Source: Tolypothrix tenuis PCC 7101 (lineage in GTDB: Bacteria; Cyanobacteriota; Cyanobacteriia; Cyanobacteriales; Nostocaceae). Taken from it: a DNA stretch of 64,000 nt. Location: NCBI RefSeq assembly GCF_002368295.1, contig NZ_AP018248.1, positions 8,252,547-8,316,546 on the forward strand, written 5' to 3'. The translations under genes were made by a program, and so were the position numbers. Below the pieces are notes generated by a model that did not search any database, was not told where the DNA came from, and saw nothing but the letters and a program-made list of their open reading frames with translations. Shown piece by piece: positions 9,066 to 18,608 of this stretch; position 1 is the first letter of the stretch, and each line of letters starts with the position of its first letter.

Positions 9066-10373
9066 ATGGCTCGAATTGTAGTGATTGGTGCTGGAATCGG
9101 GGGATTACCCATTACCTACGAATTGCGACGACTACTGCCAAAAGAGCATCAAATTACACTGATTTCCAATACCCCTAAGTTTACTTTTATTCCTTCCTTA
9201 CCTTGGGTAGGCTTGAATATTAAAGAACTTGAGAGTATTCAATTAGATGTAGAAAATCTGCTAGTAAATCGAGGAATAAATTGGATATTAGGAGGAGTTA
9301 GCCAAATTCAGCCAGAATTACAGCAAATTGTTGTCAACGATACTGTAATTCCTTATGACTATGTAGTGATTGCTACAGGTGCAGAGTTAGCATTAGACGC
9401 AATACCTGGATTAGATCAAGGATATGTGCAGTCAGTGTGTAATCCACCACATGCACTCAAAGCCGCGGAATGCTGGAAACAGTTTCTCAAAAAGCCAGGG
9501 CCGATAGTAGTAGGTGCTGTACCCGGCGCTAGTTGTTTTGGCCCAGCTTACGAGTTTGCATTGCTAACAGATTGGCTGTTGCGGCGGTATGGGATACGGA
9601 GTCGCGCCCCCATTACTTTCGTCACACCAGAACCCTATGTTGGACATTTGGGAATTGGTGGGATGGCAAATTCTGCGGAATTGGTAACCAAATTACTCAA
9701 ACAAAAGGAAATTACAGTACTTGAGAACACCGCTATTAGCCATATTGGGCCAAACACAATTTACCTATCAGATGGGCGTTCTCTACCCTTTGCTTTTAGT
9801 ATGCTGCTACCGCCATTCCGAGGGCCGCGATTTTTAAGAGAAGCATCTTCTCTAACCGATCCCAAGGGATTTTTACCTGTATTACCCACTTATCAACATC
9901 CTCAGTTTCCCTCAATTTATAGTGTTGGAGTAATTACCCAACTCAAACCACCCGAACAAACTCCCATTCCTATTGGTGTACCTAAAACAGGTCAAATGAC
10001 CGAAGCAATGGGAGTAGCTGTAGCTCATAATATTGCTGTGCAACTAAAGGTAATTTCTGCACCTTCGGTAACTCCCACCTTAGAAGCACTTTGTTTAGCC
10101 GATTTTGGCGACACAGGAATTGCATTTTTAGCAGACCAAGTTTTACCAGATCCAATTACTAAACAAAGACGCAGAGCCATAGCTAAAGAAGGGCTTTGGG
10201 TAAGTTGGGCTAAGACTGCTTTTGAGAAGTTTTTCCTAGCTAAAATGCGTTGGGGTTTAGCAGTTCCTTGGTTCGAGCATTGGGGATTAAATATGATGAA
10301 TTTAACCCTAGTTAAACCAATTGAAGAATTGGAGATAACACAAAATCATCAACCTGTGAAAATGAATTTTTAA
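9066..10373 (+). CDS. sqr: Sulfide:quinone oxidoreductase
   Basis: An FAD enzyme of 435 residues that oxidises sulfide to polysulfide or persulfide and passes electrons to quinone at the membrane. It starts MARIVVIGAGIGG (dinucleotide-binding GxGxxG) and has the second flavin motif YVVIATG (about 99-105). Three cysteines sit where catalytic cysteines are expected in SQR: Cys125 (SVCNPP), Cys157 (GASCFGP) and Cys343 (LCLADFGDTG). The GQMTEAM motif before the C-terminus also fits. The C-terminal ~60 residues are amphipathic and probably anchor it to the membrane. GGGGG-rich RBS lies at 9054-9059. It heads a sulfide cluster with an ArsR regulator, rhodanese and RND pump, which supports sulfide detoxification or sulfide-dependent electron supply. 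Confidence 0.93.
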   Translation: MARIVVIGAGIGGLPITYELRRLLPKEHQITLISNTPKFTFIPSLPWVGLNIKELESIQLDVENLLVNRGINWILGGVSQIQPELQQIVVNDTVIPYDYVVIATGAELALDAIPGLDQGYVQSVCNPPHALKAAECWKQFLKKPGPIVVGAVPGASCFGPAYEFALLTDWLLRRYGIRSRAPITFVTPEPYVGHLGIGGMANSAELVTKLLKQKEITVLENTAISHIGPNTIYLSDGRSLPFAFSMLLPPFRGPRFLREASSLTDPKGFLPVLPTYQHPQFPSIYSVGVITQLKPPEQTPIPIGVPKTGQMTEAMGVAVAHNIAVQLKVISAPSVTPTLEALCLADFGDTGIAFLADQVLPDPITKQRRRAIAKEGLWVSWAKTAFEKFFLAKMRWGLAVPWFEHWGLNMMNLTLVKPIEELEITQNHQPVKMNF

Positions 10374-10451
10374 ATCGTAATTAGAGATGTAGGGTGTGTT
10401 GTCGCGCAGCGCAACGCACCAATGCAGAAGGCACCAAATAAAGGTGAGCTA

Positions 10452-10697
10452 ATGAACAGTGACAAGCGCAATAGTCAGCTAAAAATTTACTTTCACTTAG
10501 TAGATATTTTAGCGTTAATTACTTGCTGGACTTTGGCATTCTTGACAGGTTTTTTATTGTGGTTTCTCCCTACAGGAAACAGTGTGAATAGAGTCGCTTG
10601 GTTTTTCGGTTTGTTAAAACATGAATGGGGCAAACTTCATTTATTCATGAGTGTAATTGCTTTGTGTATCACAACGATTCATATTGTAATTTCTTAA
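10452..10697 (+). CDS. Small two-helix membrane protein, DUF4405-like
   Basis: About 81 residues from the ATG at 10452, chosen because AAGGTGAG lies 5-7 bases upstream; an upstream ATG at 10422 sits in a dispersed repeat and has no RBS. Two transmembrane helices (LVDILALITCWTLAFLTGFL and LHLFMSVIALCITTIHIVI) carry histidines near their ends (His in FHLVD, KLHLF, TIHIV). That pattern is reminiscent of small DUF4405-type membrane proteins suspected of binding heme b. It lies between sqr and its probable regulator, so it could serve as an electron-transfer or membrane partner of SQR; this is inference. Confidence 0.7.
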   Translation: MNSDKRNSQLKIYFHLVDILALITCWTLAFLTGFLLWFLPTGNSVNRVAWFFGLLKHEWGKLHLFMSVIALCITTIHIVIS

Positions 10698-10758
10698 AGA
10701 GTTTTACAAAGTTTGAATCATCGTCACAATTTATGGGAATAATCTTTATTAAAGATGT

Positions 10759-11052
10759 ATGGAAATTGCACTCAACCCGAATGAATTAGAACTACTAGCA
10801 CGCCGCTTTAAAGTTCTTGCAGAACCCACAAGATTGCAGATTTTAGGGGCATTATGCAATCAAGAGCAGACCGTACAGGAAATATGCGATCGCACTGGTC
10901 TTAAACAAGGAAACGTTTCTAGACACCTACAACTGATGAAAGATGCAGGAGTCTTAACTTGTCGCCGCGAGGGTTCATGGCGCTACTACCGTGTGATCGA
11001 CACCGAACTTTTAGCCATGTGCAAAAATCTTTTCCGCAACGTTATGAGGTGA
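10759..11052 (+). CDS. ArsR-family transcriptional regulator (possible sulfide/persulfide sensor)
   Basis: A 97-residue winged-helix repressor. The HTH core spans about 15-85, with the recognition-helix sequence GLKQGNVSRHLQLMKDAG and wing EGSWRYYRV. It lacks the CxC metal site of ArsR/SmtB metal sensors. It has cysteines at 33, 43, 68 and 88; Cys33 (ALCNQEQ) and Cys88 (AMCKNLF) lie roughly where SqrR/BigR-type persulfide sensors carry their paired cysteines. Its place inside the sqr cluster suggests it represses that cluster until reactive sulfur modifies the cysteines. The family is seen in the sequence; the sensing mechanism is inferred. Confidence 0.88.
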   Translation: MEIALNPNELELLARRFKVLAEPTRLQILGALCNQEQTVQEICDRTGLKQGNVSRHLQLMKDAGVLTCRREGSWRYYRVIDTELLAMCKNLFRNVMR

Positions 11053-11137
11053 TTTGTCGTTAGTCATTTGTCATTTGGTGTTTATCCCAATTACCAATTA
11101 CCCATTACCCATTACCCAATCCCTTGGAGTTAAAAAC

Positions 11138-11533
11138 ATGACAGAATTATTTTCCCAAGCATGGATGCAAGCTTACGCAGAGAAATGGAATCAAGAACCT
11201 GAACTAGCAGATGCGCTCAATCAAATTCATTTCAATTCTGTAATTGGTTATGGTTTTGAAGATGAATCAGAACCTAGAGGTGTACTCACCATTGTGGATG
11301 GAAAAGTCATTGAAGCAAGTGCTTACAATGGGCAAAAACTCAACTGGGATCTGCGTGCTGACAAGGATCATTGGCAACAGTGGGTAGCTAAGGGCTTAAA
11401 CATGATGGGTTTGAGCATGGCTTATATGTCGCGTAAGCTGCAATTCCGTGTGGGAGATTATCTCGCCATGATTAAAGATCCACGCATGGCAGGGCCATTT
11501 ATCAAATCTTTCTCGGTTATGGGTAGGGTATGA
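11138..11533 (+). CDS. SCP2 sterol-carrier-like protein
   Basis: 131 residues from the ATG at 11138, preceded by TTGGAG; the longer reading from 11054 runs through an ATTACCCATT repeat and is unlikely. Features of the SCP2 lipid-binding fold are visible: a GVLTIVDGKV strand pair, a WQQWVAKG helix, then DYLAMIKDPRMAGPFIKSFSVM, where an SCP2 domain typically has its GKLKxxGD region. Small SCP2 proteins bind hydrophobic ligands. They recur beside SQR/rhodanese genes in some bacteria, but their role there is not established. Confidence 0.7.
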   Translation: MTELFSQAWMQAYAEKWNQEPELADALNQIHFNSVIGYGFEDESEPRGVLTIVDGKVIEASAYNGQKLNWDLRADKDHWQQWVAKGLNMMGLSMAYMSRKLQFRVGDYLAMIKDPRMAGPFIKSFSVMGRV

Positions 11534-11715
11534 AAAGGGCATGGGGCATAGGGCATAGGGCATGAGAAAGACAGATTTTCATGCTTGGTTGTGCCAAAAC
11601 CTGCCGTGAATGGCTCATGAGATGAACTCTGCGCCTCTGCGTCTCTGCGTGAGATAAATTATCCCGCATTTATGCAACGCCGAAAATTACTCCCAATCTA
11701 AAATCCAAAATTGTC

Positions 11716-12069
11716 ATGAAACGTACTCTCAAAGAAAACGAACAAAATCAAACTCAAACTCAACCTTTCAGCTTAAGCGCTAGACAACTGCGATCGCGGC
11801 AAGCAGAATTCGTAATTATCGATGCTCGCAGTTGGATGGAGTACGTTCTTGGGCATATTCCCGGAGCACGTTACCTCAGTCAAAGCTGTATCCTGAAGGA
11901 AATTCCTCAAGACCAACTCATAGTAGTCACTTGCCTGTCAGGACACCGCAGTTTATCAACCGCAAATTGGTTAATAGAGCAAGGCTACAGTAAGGTTTAC
12001 AACTTACAAGGCGGCATCATGACATGGCAACAGTTAGGCTATCCTCTGCAACGCGGAAACAATCCCTAG
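11716..12069 (+). CDS. Single-domain rhodanese (thiosulfate/persulfide sulfurtransferase)
   Basis: 117 residues, one cytoplasmic rhodanese domain (about 20-112). The active-site loop is CLSGHRS with the catalytic Cys73. The CH2A-like motif VIIDARSWMEYVLGHIPGA and the C-terminal GGIMTWQQLGYP are typical. It transfers sulfane sulfur, for example from polysulfide or glutathione persulfide made after SQR action, to a thiol acceptor. It is the fifth gene of the sqr cluster, 182 bp after the SCP2 gene; the gap holds a GGGCATAGGGCATA simple repeat and a dispersed repeat shared with 61596-61650. Confidence 0.92.
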   Translation: MKRTLKENEQNQTQTQPFSLSARQLRSRQAEFVIIDARSWMEYVLGHIPGARYLSQSCILKEIPQDQLIVVTCLSGHRSLSTANWLIEQGYSKVYNLQGGIMTWQQLGYPLQRGNNP

Positions 12070-12109
12070 CTATTTGATGCTGAATTTATAGAAGAGCAGA
12101 ATCAATCTT

Positions 12110-13564
12110 ATGTTTAACGATCAATCGTCCCTCAACTTGGAACCAACTCATACAGACACTACCCCAGAACCAGCCCCAGAACTACAACCCAAAAAACCCA
12201 AGCGGCTGGGGATGATTGCTTTGATTACTGTTTTTGCGTTAGCTTTGCTCGCCGCAGGCATCGCATTTGGGGGTGTGGCTTGGTTCTGGTTATTGCGTCA
12301 TCCTTCCGAATCTACGGAAACTGCAACGGTGCATCTTGAACCTCTAGAGGTGGAAACTACAACGGCTGCTCAAGAATCTATAGCTGGTGACAGCAGTCTC
12401 ACTGGTACTATCGAATCTGTAGAGACTGTCACCACTACCAGCCGTATTCAAGGACAAATTAAAAGTCTCCCAGTGGTAGAAGGAGATCAAGTCAAAGCCG
12501 GTCAAGTCTTAGCCATCATTGATGTTAAAGATATCCAAGCCCAAGGGAATCAGGCATTAGCAGCCATCGCCCAAGCACAAGCGGGTGTGACAGTCGCGGC
12601 GGCGGCGCAAATGCAAGCAATGGCTAGTAAAACTCAGGCAGAAGCACAGTTAAATCAAGCCGAGGCCGGACAACAACAAGCCGAAGCACAATTACAAGAA
12701 GCAGCAGCACAATTAGCTGATGCCCAGTTAAATCAACGCCGGATGACAATGCTGCAAAAAGATGGTGCAGTTAGTCAGTCACAGTTGGATCAAGCGAATA
12801 CACAGGTAGCATTAATTCAAGCGCGGATTAAACAAGCCAATGCGGGTATCGATCAAGCTAAACGCGGTATTGATCGCGCTAAAGCAGGCGTACAACAAGC
12901 CAGTTCCCAAGTTCAACAAGCCCAAGGCGGGGTAGAACAAGCACGTTCCCAAGTCCAACAAGCCAAAGCCGGACAACAGCAAACCCTCGCTAATTTAAAC
13001 TATGGCACTGTCACCGCACCCTTCGCAGGCGTAATTACCAAAAAACATACAGAAGTTGGTGCGATCGCGGGGCCAGGACAGCCGATAGTAACATTAGAAA
13101 GCACCAACCGCCTACGTTTAAGTGTCGCAGTCCCCGAATCCTTAATTACTTTAGTCAGACTGGGAGACGAAGTGACAGTACAGCTAGATAGTGTTAACCG
13201 TTCTGTTACTGGTCACGTGCGGCAAATTGTACCTTCTGCTAACTTAAATTCCCGTAGTTTTACGGTGAAGGTAGCCTTAGATAATTCCTATAAATTAATG
13301 CCAGGAATGTTCGGCCGCTTAGAACTACCGCGAGAAACTCGCACAGTGATGATGATTCCGCAAAATGCTGTGTTTAAGCGTGGTCAATTAGAAGGAGTAT
13401 ATGTAATTGCTGCTAATAATATTGCTCAATTACGCTGGGTAAAAACCGGGAAAGTACAAGATAACAAAGTAGAAATTGTCTCCGGGTTAGAAGCAGGCGA
13501 TCGCATCATTACTAGCAATGTTGAAGAACTGCGTGATGGACAGCAGGTTATCGCTAATAAATAA
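12110..13564 (+). CDS. RND efflux periplasmic adaptor (membrane fusion protein)
   Basis: 484 residues. A single transmembrane helix (about 33-60) anchors it, without a lipobox. A biotinyl-lipoyl-like half domain (TVTTTSRIQGQIKSLPVVEG) is followed by a long Ala/Gln-rich coiled-coil hairpin with QAQAGVEQA-type repeats (about 140-300). The second lipoyl half (GTVTAPFAGVITKKHTEVGA) and beta-barrel domains complete the fold. It links the inner-membrane RND pump encoded next to an outer-membrane channel; no TolC gene is in this window. The hairpin is longer than in many adaptors and its low complexity fits recent repeat growth. Confidence 0.9.
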   Translation: MFNDQSSLNLEPTHTDTTPEPAPELQPKKPKRLGMIALITVFALALLAAGIAFGGVAWFWLLRHPSESTETATVHLEPLEVETTTAAQESIAGDSSLTGTIESVETVTTTSRIQGQIKSLPVVEGDQVKAGQVLAIIDVKDIQAQGNQALAAIAQAQAGVTVAAAAQMQAMASKTQAEAQLNQAEAGQQQAEAQLQEAAAQLADAQLNQRRMTMLQKDGAVSQSQLDQANTQVALIQARIKQANAGIDQAKRGIDRAKAGVQQASSQVQQAQGGVEQARSQVQQAKAGQQQTLANLNYGTVTAPFAGVITKKHTEVGAIAGPGQPIVTLESTNRLRLSVAVPESLITLVRLGDEVTVQLDSVNRSVTGHVRQIVPSANLNSRSFTVKVALDNSYKLMPGMFGRLELPRETRTVMMIPQNAVFKRGQLEGVYVIAANNIAQLRWVKTGKVQDNKVEIVSGLEAGDRIITSNVEELRDGQQVIANK

Positions 13565-13715
13565 AGAGTTTTGTCTCACGCAAAGGCGCAGAGGCGCAAA
13601 GAATTAAAAACTCTCTTCTCCTCTTATTCCTTAGTGTTCTTCGCGTCTTCTCTGCGAGACGCTTCGCGAACGTGGTTCGTTTATATCTTCCCCATCTCAC
13701 AAAACTGCATATTTT

Positions 13716-16700
13716 ATGAACGGTAAAAGTTCAGAATCCAAACTTGGTTTTGTTGGCAAACTAGCCAAAAAATTTATCGACTCTAAATTAACTCCCCTCA
13801 TTATTTTAGTTTCATTATTATTAGGCATTGGGGCAACGATAATTCTCCCCCGCGAAGAAGAACCGCAAATTACAGTTCCAATGGCAGATGTATTCGTGCA
13901 AATGCCTGGTGCAACTGCTAAAGAGGTAGAACAGCGGGTTACTTTTCCAATGGAGAAGTTAATTAAAGAATTACCTGGTGTCGAGTATGTTTATTCTACT
14001 TCTAGCCCTGGTTCATCTGTCGCCATTGTCCGGTTTTATGTAGGGCAAAAAACCGAAGATGCTATTGTTCAACTTTATAACAAGTTATATGCTAACTTCG
14101 ATAAAATTCCGGCTGGTGTTTCTCAGCCATTAATTAAATCTCGCGCCATTGATGATGTCCCGATTCTAACGCTCACTTTGTGGAGTAATGAAGCCAACGC
14201 TACCGATTTACGGCAAATTGCGGCTCAATTAGATGAGCAAATCAAGCAAGTGCCAGATGTATCGGAAACAACTTTAATTGGTGGTCAAAAACGACAGTTA
14301 CGCATCGAAGTTGACCCAGTTAGGTTAAATGCTTTCGGATTAACTCCCTTAGATATTTCCCAAGCATTACAGTTACAAAATACAGAACTAGCCAGCGGTG
14401 CTTTGAGCCAAAATAATCAATCATTATTAATTAGAACGCAAAGCTTTATTCGCTCGGCAGAAGATGCACAAAATTTAGTTGTGAGTGTGGCGAATAATCA
14501 ACCTGTATATTTGCGGGATGTCGCCACTGTTAGTGATGGTGCAGAAGAACCCGCTAGTTATGTATTTTTCGGACAGGGTAAGAAACAGGGTGAAGCGGAT
14601 GCAGTAACAATTGCGATCGCCAAACGTCCGGGAGCAAATGCAATTCAAGTTTCCCATCGCGTATTGCACAAGTTAAAGGAGATTCAGCACAATTACATCC
14701 CCAACTATGTACAGCTAACAGTCACGCGGGATTATGGCGAAACCGCCGCCGAACGTTCTAACGAGTTGTTAGTCCACATGGGTATTGCAGTAATTTCTGT
14801 AACAGTTCTCATGTGGTTTGCACTGAGTAAGAAAGAGGCAATGGTGGTGGCAGTTTCCATCCCTGTAACCTTGGCGCTAACCCTAGCTAGTTTTGTATTT
14901 TATGGCTTTACCCTTAACCGTGTAACATTTTTTGCGTTAATTTTCTCTATTGGTATTTTAGTTGATGATGCGATCGTGGTTGTAGAAAACGTTGGTCGTC
15001 ATTTGCAACTTCCCGAAAACAAAACCCGAATGCAGTTATCGCACAATCGCCAAAAGACGCTACAAAAAATTGTTCTCGAAGCTGTAGACGAAGTAGGAAA
15101 TCCCACAATTTTGGCGACTTTAACCGTAATTGCGGCAATTCTGCCAATGGCATTTGTCGGTGGATTGATGGGGCCTTATATGCGTCCAATTCCTTTGGGT
15201 GCGTCTGCGGCGATGATTTTCTCCGCGTTAGTAGCGTTTATTGTTGTGCCTTGGGCAACGATGCGCTTTTTTGGCAATTACAATAGTCACAATCACGGAC
15301 ATGAAGAAGAAGACTTTCTCAGTCGGCTTTATCGCCGCTTCATGGGGCCGTTAATTGCGCGTCGTCAATGGGGAAACGCCTTTATTGCGGTGACACTGGC
15401 GTTATTAATCGCAGCCTTGGGATTAGCGGGATTTCGGTTAGTTATCCTGAAAATGTTACCCTACGACAACAAAAGCGAATTGCAGATTGTCCTCAATATG
15501 CCAGAAGGGACAACCCTAGAACAGACGGCTAGGGTAACGAAAGAAATGGGGCAATATCTCACCACAGTACCAGAAGTCACAAACTATCAAAGTTATGTTG
15601 GTACTGCGTCACCTTACAACTTCAATGGCTTGGTGCGACATTACTTTTTACGTTCTGGTGCCAATATTGCAGATATGCAAGTGAACTTTTTACCGAAGGG
15701 GGAACGTAATCGGCAAAGCCATGATATTGCTAAAGCTATCCGCCCCCACCTCAAGCAAATTGCTGATAAGTATAACGGTCGTGTGCAAGTAGCGGAAATA
15801 CCCCCAGGGCCGCCAGTGTTGCAAACTTTGGTTACCGAAGTCTACGGTGCAGATTATGAAAAACAAATTGAACTAGCTCAACAAATCCGCCAAATTTATA
15901 AAAATACCCCTGATATTGTGGATGTGGATTGGTACATGGAATCACCACAAACAGAATATCAATTAGTAATTCAACGAGAAAAAGCCGCCCTCAATGGTAT
16001 TAGCCCAGCGCAAATTTCTCAAGTATTACAAATTGCTCTTTCTGGGCAAAATGTGGGTTTACTTCATGATGCCAACTCTCGTGAAGATATCGCCATTAAC
16101 TTGCGGTTAAATAAAGCAAATCGCACCAGTTTGGCAGACCTGAAATCTTTAAAAATGAAGGGAATCAATGGTAATTTAGTCGCTGTCAGTGACTTAATTC
16201 AAACTGAAAAGACCACCGCCAATCACAGTATTTATCACAAAAACTTAAAGCCTGTAGTTTATGTCACGGCTGATGTTGCTGGGAAAGTCGAGAGTGCAGT
16301 TTATGCCATGCTCAATGTGCAATCTCAAATAGACAACCTCTCCCATACTAAAGGCTATAACATTACTACCCACTTCACCGAACAACCCCCAACTACAGAA
16401 AAATTTGGCATTAAATGGGATGGGGAATGGCACGTTACCTTTGAAGTATTCCGCGATTTAGGAATTGCTTTTGCTGTAGTTTTAGTGTTGATTTATGCCC
16501 TCGTAGTTGGCTGGTTCCAATCCTTTATTACTCCCTTAGTAATTATGGCAGCAATTCCCTTTTCTCTAGTAGGAATTATGCCAGCCCACTGGCTAATGGG
16601 AGCATTTTTCAGCGCTACCTCTATGATTGGCTTTATTGCCGGAGCCGGAATTGTGGTGCGAAACTCAATTATTTTAGTAGATTTTATTGAATTGCGTCTG

Positions 16701-16970
16701 AAAGAAGGAATCCCTTTAGAAGAGGCAGTAATTGATGCTGGTGCAGTGCGCTTTCGCCCAATGTTACTCACAGCAGCAGCCGTAATAGTTGGTTCCGCAA
16801 TTATTTTAACTGACCCAATCTTCCAAGGATTAGCAATTTCCTTAATGGCTGGTGAAGTCGCTTCTTTATTATTATCGCGTTCAGCCGTACCCATTTTATA
16901 TTACAAAGTCTGGCGAGGTAAAAAATCAAAACAAAAAGCTATCCCTATTCCCTCTGCAATTGTCAATTAA
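13716..16970 (+). CDS. RND-family efflux pump, inner-membrane transporter
   Basis: 1084 residues, full length for the AcrB/HAE1-like family. The N-terminal helix is followed by TIILPREEEPQITVPMADV and the first porter loop (GATAKEVEQRV, LPGVEYVYSTSSPGSS). The central helix region includes GILVDDAIVVVENVGRH, with the acidic TM4 residues of the proton relay. The second half repeats the architecture and ends SLMAGEVASLLLSRSAVPIL. REEEPQ at the start is typical of the bacterial RND group paired with sulfide or organic-solvent clusters, but substrate cannot be told. Its position behind sqr and rhodanese suggests export of a toxic product of sulfide stress. It is the last gene of the cluster. Confidence 0.92.
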   Translation: MNGKSSESKLGFVGKLAKKFIDSKLTPLIILVSLLLGIGATIILPREEEPQITVPMADVFVQMPGATAKEVEQRVTFPMEKLIKELPGVEYVYSTSSPGSSVAIVRFYVGQKTEDAIVQLYNKLYANFDKIPAGVSQPLIKSRAIDDVPILTLTLWSNEANATDLRQIAAQLDEQIKQVPDVSETTLIGGQKRQLRIEVDPVRLNAFGLTPLDISQALQLQNTELASGALSQNNQSLLIRTQSFIRSAEDAQNLVVSVANNQPVYLRDVATVSDGAEEPASYVFFGQGKKQGEADAVTIAIAKRPGANAIQVSHRVLHKLKEIQHNYIPNYVQLTVTRDYGETAAERSNELLVHMGIAVISVTVLMWFALSKKEAMVVAVSIPVTLALTLASFVFYGFTLNRVTFFALIFSIGILVDDAIVVVENVGRHLQLPENKTRMQLSHNRQKTLQKIVLEAVDEVGNPTILATLTVIAAILPMAFVGGLMGPYMRPIPLGASAAMIFSALVAFIVVPWATMRFFGNYNSHNHGHEEEDFLSRLYRRFMGPLIARRQWGNAFIAVTLALLIAALGLAGFRLVILKMLPYDNKSELQIVLNMPEGTTLEQTARVTKEMGQYLTTVPEVTNYQSYVGTASPYNFNGLVRHYFLRSGANIADMQVNFLPKGERNRQSHDIAKAIRPHLKQIADKYNGRVQVAEIPPGPPVLQTLVTEVYGADYEKQIELAQQIRQIYKNTPDIVDVDWYMESPQTEYQLVIQREKAALNGISPAQISQVLQIALSGQNVGLLHDANSREDIAINLRLNKANRTSLADLKSLKMKGINGNLVAVSDLIQTEKTTANHSIYHKNLKPVVYVTADVAGKVESAVYAMLNVQSQIDNLSHTKGYNITTHFTEQPPTTEKFGIKWDGEWHVTFEVFRDLGIAFAVVLVLIYALVVGWFQSFITPLVIMAAIPFSLVGIMPAHWLMGAFFSATSMIGFIAGAGIVVRNSIILVDFIELRLKEGIPLEEAVIDAGAVRFRPMLLTAAAVIVGSAIILTDPIFQGLAISLMAGEVASLLLSRSAVPILYYKVWRGKKSKQKAIPIPSAIVN

Positions 16971-17215
16971 ATATTACTCAGATTTGATTTTTGCAATCAT
17001 GTAGGATGCGTTAGCGATAGCGTAACGCATCAGTGACAAAGCTTGTGTACTAGGCTAAAAATTTCATATAGTAGTAAAAGCCTTATTAGACAAGATGTGC
17101 TTAAAAACAATCAAACTACTTTATCAAAAATTTATAGTGAAAATACTTACACATTTTAATAATGCATAGGATATGATTGAATTTATCGGATTAGTCATCG
17201 ATTAAACATTGGGTA

Positions 17216-17455
17216 ATGGTGAACGAGCGACATCATTTTACAAGTCCAGAACAACAAGAAACAGAAGTCTGGATAGATTTAATGCGTGAAAGACTGAAAT
17301 GTCTGCCTAATAAATTATTGGCTGCAGAAATTGAGCATTATTTAAAAACAATTGAAGAAAATTTGCATAATGAAAGTCTTATTGATAATTGTCTCTACAA
17401 CATTCAAATCTTACGACTCAAAGGTCAACAACAGCACTGGACAAAGTTAAATTAG
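17216..17455 (+). CDS. Small hypothetical protein
   Basis: 79 residues, not recognised. It is hydrophilic and predicted mostly helical (TEVWIDLMRERLKCLPNKLL, AAEIEHYLKTIEENLH), with no signal peptide or membrane segment. Start is the ATG at 17216, with a GTG directly after as alternative; TTGGG precedes it. It stands alone between the RND gene and the convergent ctaE. Its regular codon use and lack of repeats argue that it is real, but this is only moderate evidence. Confidence 0.5.
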   Translation: MVNERHHFTSPEQQETEVWIDLMRERLKCLPNKLLAAEIEHYLKTIEENLHNESLIDNCLYNIQILRLKGQQQHWTKLN

Positions 17456-17828
17456 CCATCACTGATTGAAATAAGCTAAAACATATCTAATTTGCTGATT
17501 AAATTTTATCAATCTCTTGTGGGGGAGCCACTGTGTTGCGAGGGTTCCCCGCGTTGTAGCAAGTGGCGTTGGGCATCTTGCCCGCCCAAGTCATGCAACT
17601 TAAATGCTGATTAGCTTAACCTGTTTTATAGACTTGAGTTACAAACTCAAAAATGCGAATGTGGTTCTTTTTTACAACCATCATTATTAAATTTATTAAA
17701 TTTGTAAGGGTGCAACATTGTTGTACCCTTACTTGTATATCTCACTAATTCACTACTTGCTATGGTTCAGCCTGGGAATTAAATCAAGAATGCTTTACTT
17801 CTGGGAGGAAAACTATTGTAATTGCAGA
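17456..17828. other. Convergent intergenic region with hairpin and repeats
   Basis: No gene seen. It holds a candidate bidirectional terminator at 17704-17732 (own entry) and a GGGCATCTTGCCCGCC...GATTAGCTTAA repeat (about 17568-17620), which recurs at about 63600-63655 at the right end of the window. Confidence 0.6.
17704..17732. terminator. Candidate bidirectional terminator hairpin
   Basis: Thirteen-bp stem (GTAAGGGTGCAAC / GTTGTACCCTTAC, one G-T pair) with a three-base loop, between the convergent small ORF (17216-17455) and ctaE (17829-18431). The flank on the minus-strand exit side is A/T-rich but without a long U tract. Confidence 0.5.
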
Positions 17829-18431
17829 TTACTGCCAAATGTAAATCAGAATAAACAACACAATCCAGATCACATCAACAAAGTGCCAAAACAATGAAGT
17901 GGCATTGACACCAAAGTGACCAGTATCATAATTACCCGGATTAAAAGAGCGTACCAGAATAATCGACTGTAGCAAAATCCCGGTAAGTACGTGCAAACCG
18001 TGAAAGCCGGTGAGCAAATAGAACATCCCACCGAAAACGCCAGAAGTAAAACCAAAGGCGAGGCTGTGCCATTCAAGCGCCTGTCCTAATAAAAAGTAGC
18101 TACCCATAGCCATTGTAGCTGCAAGAAACAGACGAAATTTCAGTAAATCGTGACGTTGTAAAGCTCGTTCTGCCAAGTAAATCACGAAACTACTGGAAAC
18201 CAGAATCACTGTATTGATTGCGGGGTCTTTAATTTCTAATCCAGAGACACCAGCCGGTAGCCAGTTAGGAGTGGTGATTTTGTAAACAATATATCCAGCG
18301 AAAAAGCTTAGGAAAATAACACTTTCTGATAGCAAGAAGACGATGAAGCCAAACATCTTATTGCCTTCTTCGTCGTGGGTATGTTCACCACTTATGTGAT
18401 GCGACTCCCCAGAAGTGAGATAACTGTCCAT
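17829..18431 (-). CDS. ctaE: Cytochrome c oxidase subunit III
   Basis: 200 residues, the normal length for bacterial aa3-type oxidase subunit III. About five transmembrane helices: MFGFIVFLLSESVIFLSFFA, the helix with AINTVILVSSSFVIYLAERA, and the C-terminal LFWHFVDVIWIVLFILIYIW. The conserved Glu in LSESVIF and the FHGLHVLTG and WHFVDVIW motifs are present. It stabilises the catalytic subunit in the respiratory oxidase, in thylakoid or cytoplasmic membrane. It lies 177 bp downstream of ctaD on the same strand, with a dispersed repeat between. The gene itself looks intact although its partner ctaD is damaged. Confidence 0.93.
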   Translation of the reverse strand: MDSYLTSGESHHISGEHTHDEEGNKMFGFIVFLLSESVIFLSFFAGYIVYKITTPNWLPAGVSGLEIKDPAINTVILVSSSFVIYLAERALQRHDLLKFRLFLAATMAMGSYFLLGQALEWHSLAFGFTSGVFGGMFYLLTGFHGLHVLTGILLQSIILVRSFNPGNYDTGHFGVNATSLFWHFVDVIWIVLFILIYIWQ

Positions 18432-18608
18432 TGCGGAAATTCTCCTTAACCAAATTCAGTAATGAGTGCTGAGTGGAGACAAAGTAGTCAACACCTTGAT
18501 TGCAGAGGGTAATAAACGAACCGCAGAGGACGCGGAGGACTCAGAGATATGAAACTCTGCGTTACTCAGCGTTAATCCTGCTTCCTCTGCGGTTAAAAAT
18601 TACTTACC

